A DNA stretch of 23,706 nt, from contig JAZNGW010000037.1 of the NCBI GenBank assembly GCA_045576655.1, positions 1 through 23,706 on the forward strand, given 5' to 3'. Numbering within the stretch: the first letter of the stretch is position 1; every line of letters starts with the position of its first letter. Made by a program: the position numbers and the translations under genes. The notes under the pieces are model-generated. The model was given only the letters and a program-made list of their open reading frames with translations, was not told the DNA's origin and made no database searches. The DNA comes from RGIG8745 sp045576655 (GTDB lineage Bacteria; Bacteroidota; Bacteroidia; Bacteroidales; Bacteroidaceae). Shown here one piece after another: positions 1-5,517 of this stretch.

Positions 1-698
1 ACGATGATCCATTCGTATGAAAGGTCTTCAGCAGCGCCTTCGAAACGAACTTCACCGTTTACGTCTGTAACAGACACACCGATACGCTCACCGCCCTTGA
101 TAGCAGGCTCCCTAGTAACTTGACCTTCTTCGTCATACTCATAGAGAGCGCCGTAAAGGTCTGGATCGGCCAACTCGATAGCCTTAGGAGAAACACTGAG
201 GCTGTAAGTTCCGTTGCCGTTATCAGTGACGTTCCAGAAGAAGTTCATGTTACCCTCAACGTTGGCCTGGCGGTCCATCCAAACAGTTACCAAGTCTGTA
301 AGACCGAACCACATTTCATCCCAACGACCGTGACGACGTTCTTTCGGATTGAATGCCTGAATGATGTAAGTCTGTCCGTCCCACTCCTCATCCCACTGGA
401 AAATGTTTGAGCCTGAAGGAGTAGTTCCTTCCTTGATGTTGGCCTCAAGAGCAGGCTGGAAGATGATAGTGTCGCAACCTGCGATAGCAACACCTGCACG
501 TGTGCCCCAATAAGGAGAATAGTTACCGTCACCAAGTCCGCGGAGGAATGCACCGGCTTCCTTGTTAAAAAGAAAAACCTTCTCACCTGGAACCAATTCC
601 GATGCTGCTGGAGGTGCAGGTGGTGTCCAAAGATTCTGTGCGAATGCGCCCAATGATGTGAGTGCTAATGCACCAAGAACAAGTAAGTTCTTTTTCAT
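1..698 (-). CDS. Secreted protein of unknown function, 3' part cut off by window edge
   Basis: The frame opens with ATG at 698 and stays open to base 1 (232 codons), so only the N-terminal part is visible. It starts with a signal peptide (MKKNLLVLGALALTSLGAFA, probable cleavage before QN) followed by a Pro-rich stretch (WTPPAPPAA) and a segment with VFLFNKEAGAFLRGLGDG and YWGTRAGVA. That segment resembles the 'YNVGTGKFL...WGT' pieces seen in large surface or secreted Prevotella/Bacteroides proteins; this likeness is from memory. The remainder is acidic and rich in W, N and D, as in exported beta-sandwich proteins. Export is well supported; the function cannot be read from this part. A perfect Bacteroidetes -7 box lies about 85 bp upstream. 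It is transcribed away from the repeat island. Confidence 0.8.
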   Translation of the reverse strand, partial: MKKNLLVLGALALTSLGAFAQNLWTPPAPPAASELVPGEKVFLFNKEAGAFLRGLGDGNYSPYWGTRAGVAIAGCDTIIFQPALEANIKEGTTPSGSNIFQWDEEWDGQTYIIQAFNPKERRHGRWDEMWFGLTDLVTVWMDRQANVEGNMNFFWNVTDNGNGTYSLSVSPKAIELADPDLYGALYEYDEEGQVTREPAIKGGERIGVSVTDVNGEVRFEGAAEDLSYEWII

Positions 699-782
699 AA
701 TGATTTGATTTTAGTTAAACAAAATGTTATATATAATAATGTGTAATTCCACTTCAATGATGCACTATGCACCAATGAATGG

Positions 783-814
783 GCAAACGTATAAAAAAAA
801 AACGAATCCCGCAA
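783..814 (-). promoter_or_regulatory. Promoter of the 1-698 secreted-protein gene
   Basis: On the minus strand TACGTTTGC (783-791) matches the Bacteroidetes sigma-ABfr -7 consensus TAnnTTTGC, with TTG at 812-814 twenty bases further upstream as the -33 element. The predicted leader is about 75-80 nt. Confidence 0.65.
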
Positions 815-865
815 GAAAAAACGTAAAAAGTAACATAAAAACTGGACGAGAATGGGGATGATAAC

Positions 866-963
866 GTTTATCGTTTATGGTTTATGGTTTATCGTTAATG
901 GTTTATCGTTAATGGTTTATCGTTAATGGTTTATCGTTAATGGTTTATCGTTAATGGTTTATC
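866..963 (+). repeat. Heptamer array 1 (14 x 7 bp)
   Basis: Fourteen consecutive 7-bp units in unbroken register: GTTTATC, GTTTATG, GTTTATG, GTTTATC, then GTTAATG/GTTTATC alternating, giving an apparent 14-bp period. The array ends at base 963, directly before the GTAG of the palindrome at 964. Confidence 0.95.
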
Positions 964-987
964 GTAGGGGCGGGGCCTGCTTGCCCG
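964..987 (+). repeat. GTAG-headed palindrome (REP-like)
   Basis: GTAG followed by GGGCGGG, loop GCCTG, then CTTGCCC, pairing with two G-U pairs if transcribed. It abuts heptamer array 1. Confidence 0.7.
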
Positions 988-1005
988 ATAACACATAGCA
1001 AGGCA

Positions 1006-1160
1006 CTTTTTTAGCCTTTTAGAGATTCTTCGCTTCGCTCAGAATGACTGGCAAGGGATATGTAGGGGCAGACCTGTGTGTCTGCCCGATGATTTTAAGA
1101 CCACAGATTTCACAGATTCACACGGATTATTTTTAAAGACGAGAACGTTAACGGGGACGT
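1006..1160. repeat. Duplicated block A, copy 1
   Basis: About 155 bp that recurs almost base for base at 1437-1592 (one extra T, a TTCGCTTCG/TTCGCTCCG difference) and in part at 3334-3396 and 4108-4160. It contains a small palindrome around ATTCTTCGCT...CTCAGAAT, the REP-like hairpin 1062-1088 and a CACAGATTTCACAGATTCAC stretch. Confidence 0.9.
1062..1088 (+). repeat. GTAG-headed palindrome (REP-like)
   Basis: GTAG, then perfect 8-bp arms GGGCAGAC and GTCTGCCC around a six-base loop. An identical copy is at 1493-1519. Confidence 0.85.
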
Positions 1161-1249
1161 GTATCGTTAATGGTTTATGGTTTATCGTTGAGGGGTTATC
1201 GTTGAGGGGTTATCGTTGAGGGTTAAGAGTTTAACGTTAATGGGGTTGC
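1159..1249 (+). repeat. Heptamer array 2 (13 x 7 bp)
   Basis: Units read GTGTATC, GTTAATG, GTTTATG, GTTTATC, GTTGAGG, GGTTATC, GTTGAGG, GGTTATC, GTTGAGG, GTTAAGA, GTTTAAC, GTTAATG, GGGTTGC, all in one register. The next base (1250) starts GTAGGGA. Confidence 0.93.
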
Positions 1250-1290
1250 GTAGGGACTAGACCGTTAACGTTATCGTTCCCGTTATCGTC

Positions 1291-1316
1291 GTAGGGCGCA
1301 CCCCTTGCGGGTGCCC
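1291..1316 (+). repeat. GTAG-headed palindrome with T-run (terminator-like)
   Basis: GTAG then GGGC-GC-ACCC / GGGT-GCCC arms with a two-base bulge, followed by six T. The same 26-bp core occurs at 3961-3986 and 23389-23415; the first two copies end in a T-run and could terminate rightward transcription. Confidence 0.75.
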
Positions 1317-1345
1317 TTTTTTGAGGCACGGACTACGCTGGAAAC

Positions 1346-1409
1346 ACGGAACGACACGGTTAATTGTTAATAAAAAAGCAGTGGCATCAGTGATGTCCGT
1401 GTGTTCCGT
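1346..1409. repeat. Long-loop inverted repeat
   Basis: Arms ACGGAACGACACGG (1346-1359) and CCGTGTGTTCCGT (1397-1409) pair with a single bulged base across a 37-nt AT-rich loop. Repeated as part of block B at 4017-4080. Confidence 0.7.
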
Positions 1410-1436
1410 GCCCAAAAAAACAGTAACAGCAAGACG

Positions 1437-1592
1437 CTTTTTTAGCCTTTTAGAGATTCTTCGCTCCGCTCAGAATGACTGGCAAGGGATATGTAGGGGC
1501 AGACCTGTGTGTCTGCCCGATGATTTTAAGACCACAGATTTCACAGATTCACACGGATTATTTTTTAAAGACGAGAACGTTAACGGGGACGT
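1437..1592. repeat. Duplicated block A, copy 2
   Basis: Second near-identical copy of the 1006-1160 block, overlapping the end of block B. It runs straight into heptamer array 3. Confidence 0.9.
1493..1519 (+). repeat. GTAG-headed palindrome (REP-like)
   Basis: Same hairpin as 1062-1088: GTAG plus perfect 8-bp arms GGGCAGAC/GTCTGCCC. Confidence 0.85.
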
Positions 1593-1674
1593 TTATCGTT
1601 GAGGGGTTATCGTTGAGGGTTTAACGTTAATGGTTTATCGTTGAGGGGTTAGGGTTTAACGTTGATGGGGTTGC
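1591..1674 (+). repeat. Heptamer array 3 (12 x 7 bp)
   Basis: Twelve units in one register (GTTTATC, GTTGAGG, GGTTATC, GTTGAGG, GTTTAAC, GTTAATG, GTTTATC, GTTGAGG, GGTTAGG, GTTTAAC, GTTGATG, GGGTTGC). A GTAG starts at 1675, immediately after the last unit. Confidence 0.93.
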
Positions 1675-1835
1675 GTAGGGACATAAGTCTGCCTGCGTCA
1701 CCATTGACTCGTAGGGACGCAACGTGTTGCGTCCGAGGAACAATCAGCGCAAATCCGCACAATCCGTGTTATCAGTGTTCAAATAAAATAATTGCTTTCG
1801 GGCGGACACATAGGTCCCTCGCCAAATTACCGAAA
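1673..1835. repeat. Duplicated block C, copy 1
   Basis: About 163 bp repeated at 3465-3627 with a constant offset of 1792 and a few substitutions. It contains the hairpin 1711-1735, a CGGGCGGACACATAGGTCC half-palindrome (1799-1817, also at 3591-3609 and 23275-23293) and the first unit of the 23-bp repeat that precedes the ATPase gene. Confidence 0.9.
1711..1735 (+). repeat. GTAG-headed palindrome (REP-like)
   Basis: GTAG then perfect 8-bp arms GGACGCAA/TTGCGTCC around CGTG. The same element is at 3503-3527. Confidence 0.85.
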
Positions 1836-1881
1836 GGAATTATGCCAAATCACCGAAAAATATTACACCAAATTACCGAAC
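1822..1881 (+). repeat. 23-bp direct repeats upstream of the ATPase promoter
   Basis: CCAAATTACCGAAA begins at 1822 and CCAAATCACCGAAA at 1845, with CCAAATTACCGAA at 1868, so 2.6 units of exactly 23 bp. The last unit ends 15 bp before the -7 box, where an operator or activator site would sit. Block C copy 2 keeps about one unit (3614-3640) without a gene behind it. Confidence 0.8.
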
Positions 1882-1896
1882 ATGAGATTATTTGAT

Positions 1897-1905
1897 TACT
1901 TTTGC
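1897..1905 (+). promoter_or_regulatory. -7 promoter box of the ATPase gene
   Basis: TACTTTTGC is a perfect TAnnTTTGC match 19 bp before the ATG at 1925. No clear -33 TTTG is seen, which would fit a promoter relying on a factor bound at the adjacent 23-bp repeats. The box rules out the TTG at 1892 as the gene's start. Confidence 0.65.
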
Positions 1906-1924
1906 AAATCAAATATCTTTATTT

Positions 1925-3208
1925 ATGGATGGTTACAGACATAGGATTATGGATAGCCTGCTTGAGAAGAAATTGCAAGCAAAAGGTGCTGTTCTGATAG
2001 AGGGACCTAAATGGTGCGGCAAGACCACTACAGCAGAAGAAGTCGCAGCCAGCAAAATTTTGTTGGCTCGAACTGATGTGAAGAACAACTTCAAGAGTCT
2101 TTTAGAAATAGATACAGATGCTGCGTTATTAGGAGATACCCCAATGCTTATTGACGAATGGCAGACTGTGCCCAAATTGTGGGATGCAGTAAGATATACA
2201 GTTGACCATCGCCGTAAAATGGGGCAGTTTATTTTAACAGGTTCTGCTGTTCCCGACAAGGAGGCAGAGGCGGAAAGAGAACATTCTGGAACAGGACGTT
2301 TTGCCTGGCTGACAATGCGACCAATGACTTTGTTTGAATCTGGTGACTCTAACGGAACGGTAAGTCTTGGCAACTTATTTACTACTCCAGAAAAGATATT
2401 GGAGAAGAATGAACTTAAATTGAAAGATATTGCTTTCTTGATTTGTCGTGGCGGCTGGCCTATGGCTGTTGGATTACCTGAGGAAGCAGCATTGGAACAG
2501 GCATTCGACTATTACGATGCAGTAACAAAGGAAGACATAACTAAAGTCGATGGTGTTAAAAGAGCATCGGAGCGAGTGCAACGCTTAATGAGAGCTTATG
2601 CCCGACATCAAGGTACACAAGCATCAATTGCTACCTTAAAGGAAGATCTAAAGAGCAACGATACTGCCACTCTTGATGATGATACCATAAGTTCCTACCT
2701 TGACGCTTTGAGAAAAATATTTGTGGTAGAAGATATGCCAGCCTGGAATCCAAATCTTCGCTCAAAGACAGCTATCCGCACAGCTGACACACGCTATTTT
2801 GTTGATCCATCTATAGCAACGGCTGCCTTAGGTTTAGGTCCCGTTGATTTAATTAACGACTTGAAGACAATGGGATTCTTTTTTGAGGCCATGTGCGTAA
2901 GAGACTTGCGTGTGTTTGCAGAAGCATTAAATGGCAAGGTATATCATTATAGAGATAAAAGCGGTTTGGAGTGCGATGCAGTAGTACACCTCCGCAACGG
3001 ACAGTATGGGCTTATAGAAGTCAAACTCGGAGGCGAGACATTGATAAACGAAGGTGTAAAGACATTGACCTCATTAGCCAAGCAGATTGACACTACACGT
3101 ATGAAAGCACCTGCTTTTAAAATGATATTAACGGCAACAGACGAACATGCTTATCGTCGTCCGGAAGATGGAATTTATGTCGTTCCAATAGGATGTTTAA
3201 AACAGTAA
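1925..3208 (+). CDS. AAA_14/DUF4143 family ATPase
   Basis: The 427-residue protein has the two-part layout of this family: an N-terminal AAA ATPase with Walker A GPKWCGKTTT (27-36), Walker B MLIDEW (74-79) and sensor FILTGSA (102-108), then a C-terminal DUF4143 region. The end contains E349-C-D351 and E365-V-K367, the spacing of a PD-(D/E)xK nuclease-like fold, as often noted in DUF4143 proteins; cleavage activity is not established for the family. The ATG at 1925 is chosen because the -7 box at 1897-1905 would put transcription start after the TTG at 1892; ATG 1949 is the alternative. It is a monocistronic gene isolated inside a repeat island, with duplicated blocks on both sides, so it behaves like an accessory gene. 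Biological role unknown. Confidence 0.9.
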   Translation: MDGYRHRIMDSLLEKKLQAKGAVLIEGPKWCGKTTTAEEVAASKILLARTDVKNNFKSLLEIDTDAALLGDTPMLIDEWQTVPKLWDAVRYTVDHRRKMGQFILTGSAVPDKEAEAEREHSGTGRFAWLTMRPMTLFESGDSNGTVSLGNLFTTPEKILEKNELKLKDIAFLICRGGWPMAVGLPEEAALEQAFDYYDAVTKEDITKVDGVKRASERVQRLMRAYARHQGTQASIATLKEDLKSNDTATLDDDTISSYLDALRKIFVVEDMPAWNPNLRSKTAIRTADTRYFVDPSIATAALGLGPVDLINDLKTMGFFFEAMCVRDLRVFAEALNGKVYHYRDKSGLECDAVVHLRNGQYGLIEVKLGGETLINEGVKTLTSLAKQIDTTRMKAPAFKMILTATDEHAYRRPEDGIYVVPIGCLKQ

Positions 3209-3238
3209 ATGACGGGAACGGGAACGAGAACGGGAACC

Positions 3239-3322
3239 GTGTAACGTTGAGGGGTTAGGGTTTATCGTTGATGGTTTATGGTTTATGGTTTATAGTTAAT
3301 GGTTTATCGTTAATGGTTTATC
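3239..3322 (+). repeat. Heptamer array 4 (12 x 7 bp)
   Basis: Twelve units in register, from GTGTAAC, GTTGAGG, GGTTAGG through GTTTATG, GTTTATG, GTTTATA to GTTAATG, GTTTATC. It starts about 30 bp after the ATPase stop codon and ends exactly at the GTAG at 3323. Confidence 0.93.
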
Positions 3323-3341
3323 GTAGGGGCGGGTCTGCCCG
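3323..3341 (+). repeat. Short GTAG-headed palindrome
   Basis: GTAG then GGGC and GCCC arms around GGGTCT. It looks like a shortened form of the 1062-1088 hairpin fused to block A sequence. Confidence 0.6.
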
Positions 3342-3396
3342 ATGATTTTAAGACCACAGATTTCACAGATTCACACGGATTATTTTTTAAAGACGA
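3334..3396. repeat. Block A, partial copy 3
   Basis: Sixty-three bases matching 1512-1574, beginning inside the right hairpin arm (TCTGCCCGATG) and ending AAAGACGA. Confidence 0.85.
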
Positions 3397-3418
3397 TAAC
3401 AATAACGTTAACGGGAAC

Positions 3419-3466
3419 GTTTATCGTTTATCGTTTATCGTTAATGGTTTATCGTTGAAGGGGTGC
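3419..3466 (+). repeat. Heptamer array 5 (about 7 units)
   Basis: GTTTATC three times, GTTAATG, GTTTATC, GTTGAAG, then GGGTGC with one base missing relative to GGGTTGC in arrays 2 and 3. The following tetramer is GTAA instead of GTAG, so this is a decayed copy of the array-to-GTAG junction. Confidence 0.85.
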
Positions 3467-3627
3467 GTAAGGGCATAAGTCTGCCTGCGTCACCATTGAC
3501 CCGTAGGGACGCAACGTGTTGCGTCCGAGGAACAATCAGCGCAAATCCGCACAATCCGTGTTATCAGTGTTCAAATAAAATAATTGCTTTCGGGCGGACA
3601 CATAGGTCCCTCGCCAAATTACCGAAA
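3465..3627. repeat. Duplicated block C, copy 2
   Basis: Second copy of 1673-1835. After it comes one remaining part of the 23-bp repeat and then unrelated sequence, whereas copy 1 leads into the ATPase gene. Confidence 0.9.
3503..3527 (+). repeat. GTAG-headed palindrome (REP-like)
   Basis: Same GTAG plus GGACGCAA/TTGCGTCC hairpin as 1711-1735. Confidence 0.85.
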
Positions 3628-3652
3628 AATATTACACCAAACACTTATTTAG

Positions 3653-3678
3653 CGTCACTCCGCTCCTTACTTCCCGAC
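3653..3678. repeat. 26-bp dispersed repeat
   Basis: The sequence starting CGTCACTCCGCTCC is repeated exactly at 23549-23574, nearly 20 kb away. Confidence 0.85.
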
Positions 3679-3702
3679 TCTCCGCTGAAAACTATAAATA
3701 AA

Positions 3703-3779
3703 AGTAATATTTGTACAAATAATAGTTTTATTTATATAAATATTAGTTTTATTCTTACAAATATAAGTTTTATTTATAC
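3703..3779. repeat. 21-bp tandem array, locus 1 (3.7 units)
   Basis: Units start at 3703, 3724, 3745 and 3766, each opening AGTAATA or AGTTTTA. They are very AT-rich and contain small palindromes: TATTTGTACAAATA in unit 1 and ATTTATATAAAT in unit 2. The 21-bp spacing puts successive sites on the same face of the helix. It shares the period and a TTTGTACA core with the array at 13832-13922. Confidence 0.85.
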
Positions 3780-3842
3780 TTTTCTCCGCAGTGCCGCAAA
3801 ATATCCGCCGAGGTGGTGGCAAGTTTTTATTGCGGGGCTGTC

Positions 3843-3861
3843 GTTTTCGGAAGCCGAAAAC
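3843..3861. repeat. Perfect hairpin GTTTTCGG/CCGAAAAC
   Basis: Eight-base arms around AAG. No T-run follows on either side, so it is not an evident terminator. Confidence 0.6.
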
Positions 3862-3877
3862 AACGATAACGGGAACC

Positions 3878-3919
3878 ATGTAACGTTGAGGGTTAAGAGT
3901 TTAACGTTAATGGGGTTGC
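3878..3919 (+). repeat. Heptamer array 6 (6 x 7 bp)
   Basis: ATGTAAC, GTTGAGG, GTTAAGA, GTTTAAC, GTTAATG, GGGTTGC, then GTAG at 3920. The last five units belong to block B copy 2. Confidence 0.9.
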
Positions 3920-3960
3920 GTAGGGACTAGACCGTTAACGTTATCGTTCCCGTTATCGTC

Positions 3961-3986
3961 GTAGGGCGCACCCCTTGCGGGTGCCC
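3961..3986 (+). repeat. GTAG-headed palindrome with T-run
   Basis: Identical to the 1291-1316 core, followed by seven T. Confidence 0.8.
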
Positions 3987-4016
3987 TTTTTTTGAGGCAC
4001 GGACTACGCTGGAAAC

Positions 4017-4080
4017 ACGGAACGACACGGTTAATTGTTAATAAAAAAGCAGTGGCATCAGTGATGTCCGTGTGTTCCGT
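4017..4080. repeat. Long-loop inverted repeat, copy 2
   Basis: Arms ACGGAACGACACGG (4017-4030) and CCGTGTGTTCCGT (4068-4080), the block B counterpart of 1346-1409. Confidence 0.7.
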
Positions 4081-4225
4081 GCCAAAAAAAACAGTAACAG
4101 CAAGACGCTTTTTTAGCCTTTTAGAGATTCTTCGCTCCGCTCAGAATGACTGGCAAGGGACGCCGAGTGTGTTGCGTCTGCAGAACAATCAGTGCAAATC
4201 CGTTTTATCCGTGTCCAAATAAAAT

Positions 4226-4251
4226 GAGACGCCACAATGTGACGTCTCTAC
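4226..4251 (-). repeat. GTAG-headed palindrome, minus orientation
   Basis: On the minus strand it reads GTAGAGACGTCACATTGTGG and on to CGTCTC, with arms GAGACGTCAC/GTGGCGTCTC (one mismatch). It lies downstream of the TlpA-like gene and is followed on that strand by ATTTTATTT, so it may double as a terminator. Confidence 0.75.
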
Positions 4252-4263
4252 AGTATGCGTTAT

Positions 4264-4287
4264 CGGGCGGGCGAACCCCGCCCCTAC
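4264..4287 (-). repeat. GTAG-headed palindrome, minus orientation
   Basis: Minus-strand GTAG then GGGGCGGG...CCCGCCC. It sits about 20 bp past the stop codon of the TlpA-like gene in the same orientation. Confidence 0.75.
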
Positions 4288-4306
4288 TTTTTAATTTTTA
4301 CTTTAA

Positions 4307-5284
4307 TCACTGTTCCATTGCCTTTTCGACTGCTGCCTTGAGGGCGTCGCCGTGAAGGTCGCGGGCTACGATCTTGCCGTCAGGGGCGAAGAGGATAATC
4401 TGCGGGATGCCCTGCACGCCATAAGCATCGGAACCTATGCGCTGTGCATTGATGATTTGCGGCCAAGGCAACTGGAGGTCTACGATAGCCTTCTCTGTGT
4501 CTGCTGGCTTGTCCCAAGTGGCTACACCGAGAACTTCGAACTTGTCGCCCTTGTACTTCTCGTAAATCTCCTTGATTCCTGGGATGGCACGCTTGCATGG
4601 TCCGCACCAGCTTGCCCAGAAGTCAACGAGGACGTACTTGCCCTTGCCCACATAGTCGGAGAGTTTCTGAATCTTTCCGTTGTATTCCACTTCAAAGTCG
4701 GTGAACATCGTGCCTGGAGCTGTCTTTGCCTGTGCTTCCCAAGCAGCCTTGCTTGCCTTCACTGTTGAGTTCTCTGTGATGACAGGACCGCACTTCTCAA
4801 CGATAGCCTTGAGGTCTTTAGCGTCGAGCGCTGAACCAAACTGAGTGACTGCGATGAGTCCGAGGACGTCGTTGTTGTGCTTGCTCATCAAAGCCTCGAT
4901 AAGCGGTTTGTACTGGTCTCTTGAAGTAACTGTCTGCATGTCAGCGAGCAACTTGCTGAGGTCATCGTTCATAGGAGTGCCTTTTGCTGTTCCCTGAGCG
5001 AGTGTGATGTTACCTGGTTCGAGGATGAAAGCGCACTGCAATCCAGCGTCTCTTGAGTTGATCATAGCGAAGAGCGGAGTGTCGACATTTCCCTTGAACT
5101 CGAACTTGCCGCCAGCAACAGTTGTTGTGTCGACAACTTTGCGTCCGAAGTTGTCCATGATATAAATCTCGCCTGTGAAATCTGCTTTGGAAACTTCACC
5201 CTGCACAGTGTACTCGCCCTGTGCGATTGCGCTTGTTACGCCCATGATGGCGAACATCCCTAATGTAAAAATCTTCTTAATCAT
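4307..5284 (-). CDS. TlpA-like periplasmic thiol-disulfide oxidoreductase (DUF4369 + thioredoxin fold)
   Basis: This 325-residue protein starts with a signal peptide (MIKKIFTLGMFAIMGVTSAIA, cut before QGEY). It continues with a beta-rich DUF4369-type N-terminal domain (about 25-120), a helical linker, and a C-terminal AhpC/TSA-TlpA thioredoxin domain (about 190-325). The active site W-C-G-P-C lies at 226-230 and the cis-proline in GIPQ at residue 294, so both redox cysteines and the conserved proline are present. It should work in the periplasm, reducing or isomerising disulfides or supporting cytochrome maturation; the exact substrate is unknown, since Bacteroidetes encode many paralogs. It is transcribed alone, with two palindromes just downstream and a plausible promoter about 95 bp upstream. 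Confidence 0.92.
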   Translation of the reverse strand: MIKKIFTLGMFAIMGVTSAIAQGEYTVQGEVSKADFTGEIYIMDNFGRKVVDTTTVAGGKFEFKGNVDTPLFAMINSRDAGLQCAFILEPGNITLAQGTAKGTPMNDDLSKLLADMQTVTSRDQYKPLIEALMSKHNNDVLGLIAVTQFGSALDAKDLKAIVEKCGPVITENSTVKASKAAWEAQAKTAPGTMFTDFEVEYNGKIQKLSDYVGKGKYVLVDFWASWCGPCKRAIPGIKEIYEKYKGDKFEVLGVATWDKPADTEKAIVDLQLPWPQIINAQRIGSDAYGVQGIPQIILFAPDGKIVARDLHGDALKAAVEKAMEQ

Positions 5285-5375
5285 ATTTTGTAATTGGTTT
5301 TAGTTATTCGGAGGATTCGGAATAATCTGAATATTCAGAACATTCGGAATAATTCAGAACACGTCATTCTCGGCA

Positions 5376-5383
5376 CAAAAATA
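5376..5383 (-). promoter_or_regulatory. Possible -7 box for the TlpA-like gene
   Basis: Minus-strand TATTTTTG fits TAnnTTTG. No well-spaced -33 box is seen. The leader of about 85 nt contains short ATTCGGA/ATTCAGAA repeats (5313-5360). Confidence 0.4.
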
Positions 5384-5422
5384 ACAAAAAAGTATCTGCA
5401 ACCGTACTGAAACACAGAGTTT

Positions 5423-5455
5423 TTTGCTCTTGTTTCCGAAAAACGCTAACTTTGC
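5423..5455 (+). promoter_or_regulatory. Promoter of the SulP operon
   Basis: TTTG at 5423-5426, a 20-bp spacer and TAACTTTGC at 5447-5455 match the Bacteroidetes -33/-7 consensus. It shows that the TTG at 5452 is not the translation start. Confidence 0.8.
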
Positions 5456-5517
5456 ACATTGTTATTAAGTTAATAAGATGTTTTTTAAGGATTTTTAAAA
5501 AGAGAAAAGGTAGTTTT

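Larger units (their letters stand above)
1214..1489. repeat. Duplicated block B, copy 1
   Basis: About 276 bp repeated at 3884-4160 with near identity (one extra T in a T-run and one base change). It spans the end of heptamer array 2, the hairpin 1291-1316, the long-armed stem-loop 1346-1409 and the start of block A copy 2. The two copies flank the ATPase gene in the same orientation. Confidence 0.9.
3884..4160. repeat. Duplicated block B, copy 2
   Basis: Near-identical to 1214-1489. It ends at GGCAAGGGA, where copy 1 continues into block A and this copy continues into a different, degenerate palindrome (GGGACGC...GCGTC). Confidence 0.9.

Noticed and set aside
866..963. CRISPR array
   Set aside because: The 7/14-bp period has no unique spacers and no cas genes are nearby; the 21-bp and 23-bp arrays fail for the same reason.
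1321..1602. Open frame and its copy at 3992-4222
   Set aside because: Encoded by duplicated blocks B and A, which are palindrome-rich and noncoding; identical peptides reflect DNA duplication.
1892..1924. TTG start for the ATPase
   Set aside because: The TTG is in front of and overlaps the promoter -7 box, so it would not be on the mRNA.
3463..3930. 155-codon plus-strand frame between repeats
   Set aside because: It is made of block C, the 21-bp array and block B; its first part also exists in the frame at 1662-1895, only because the DNA is repeated.
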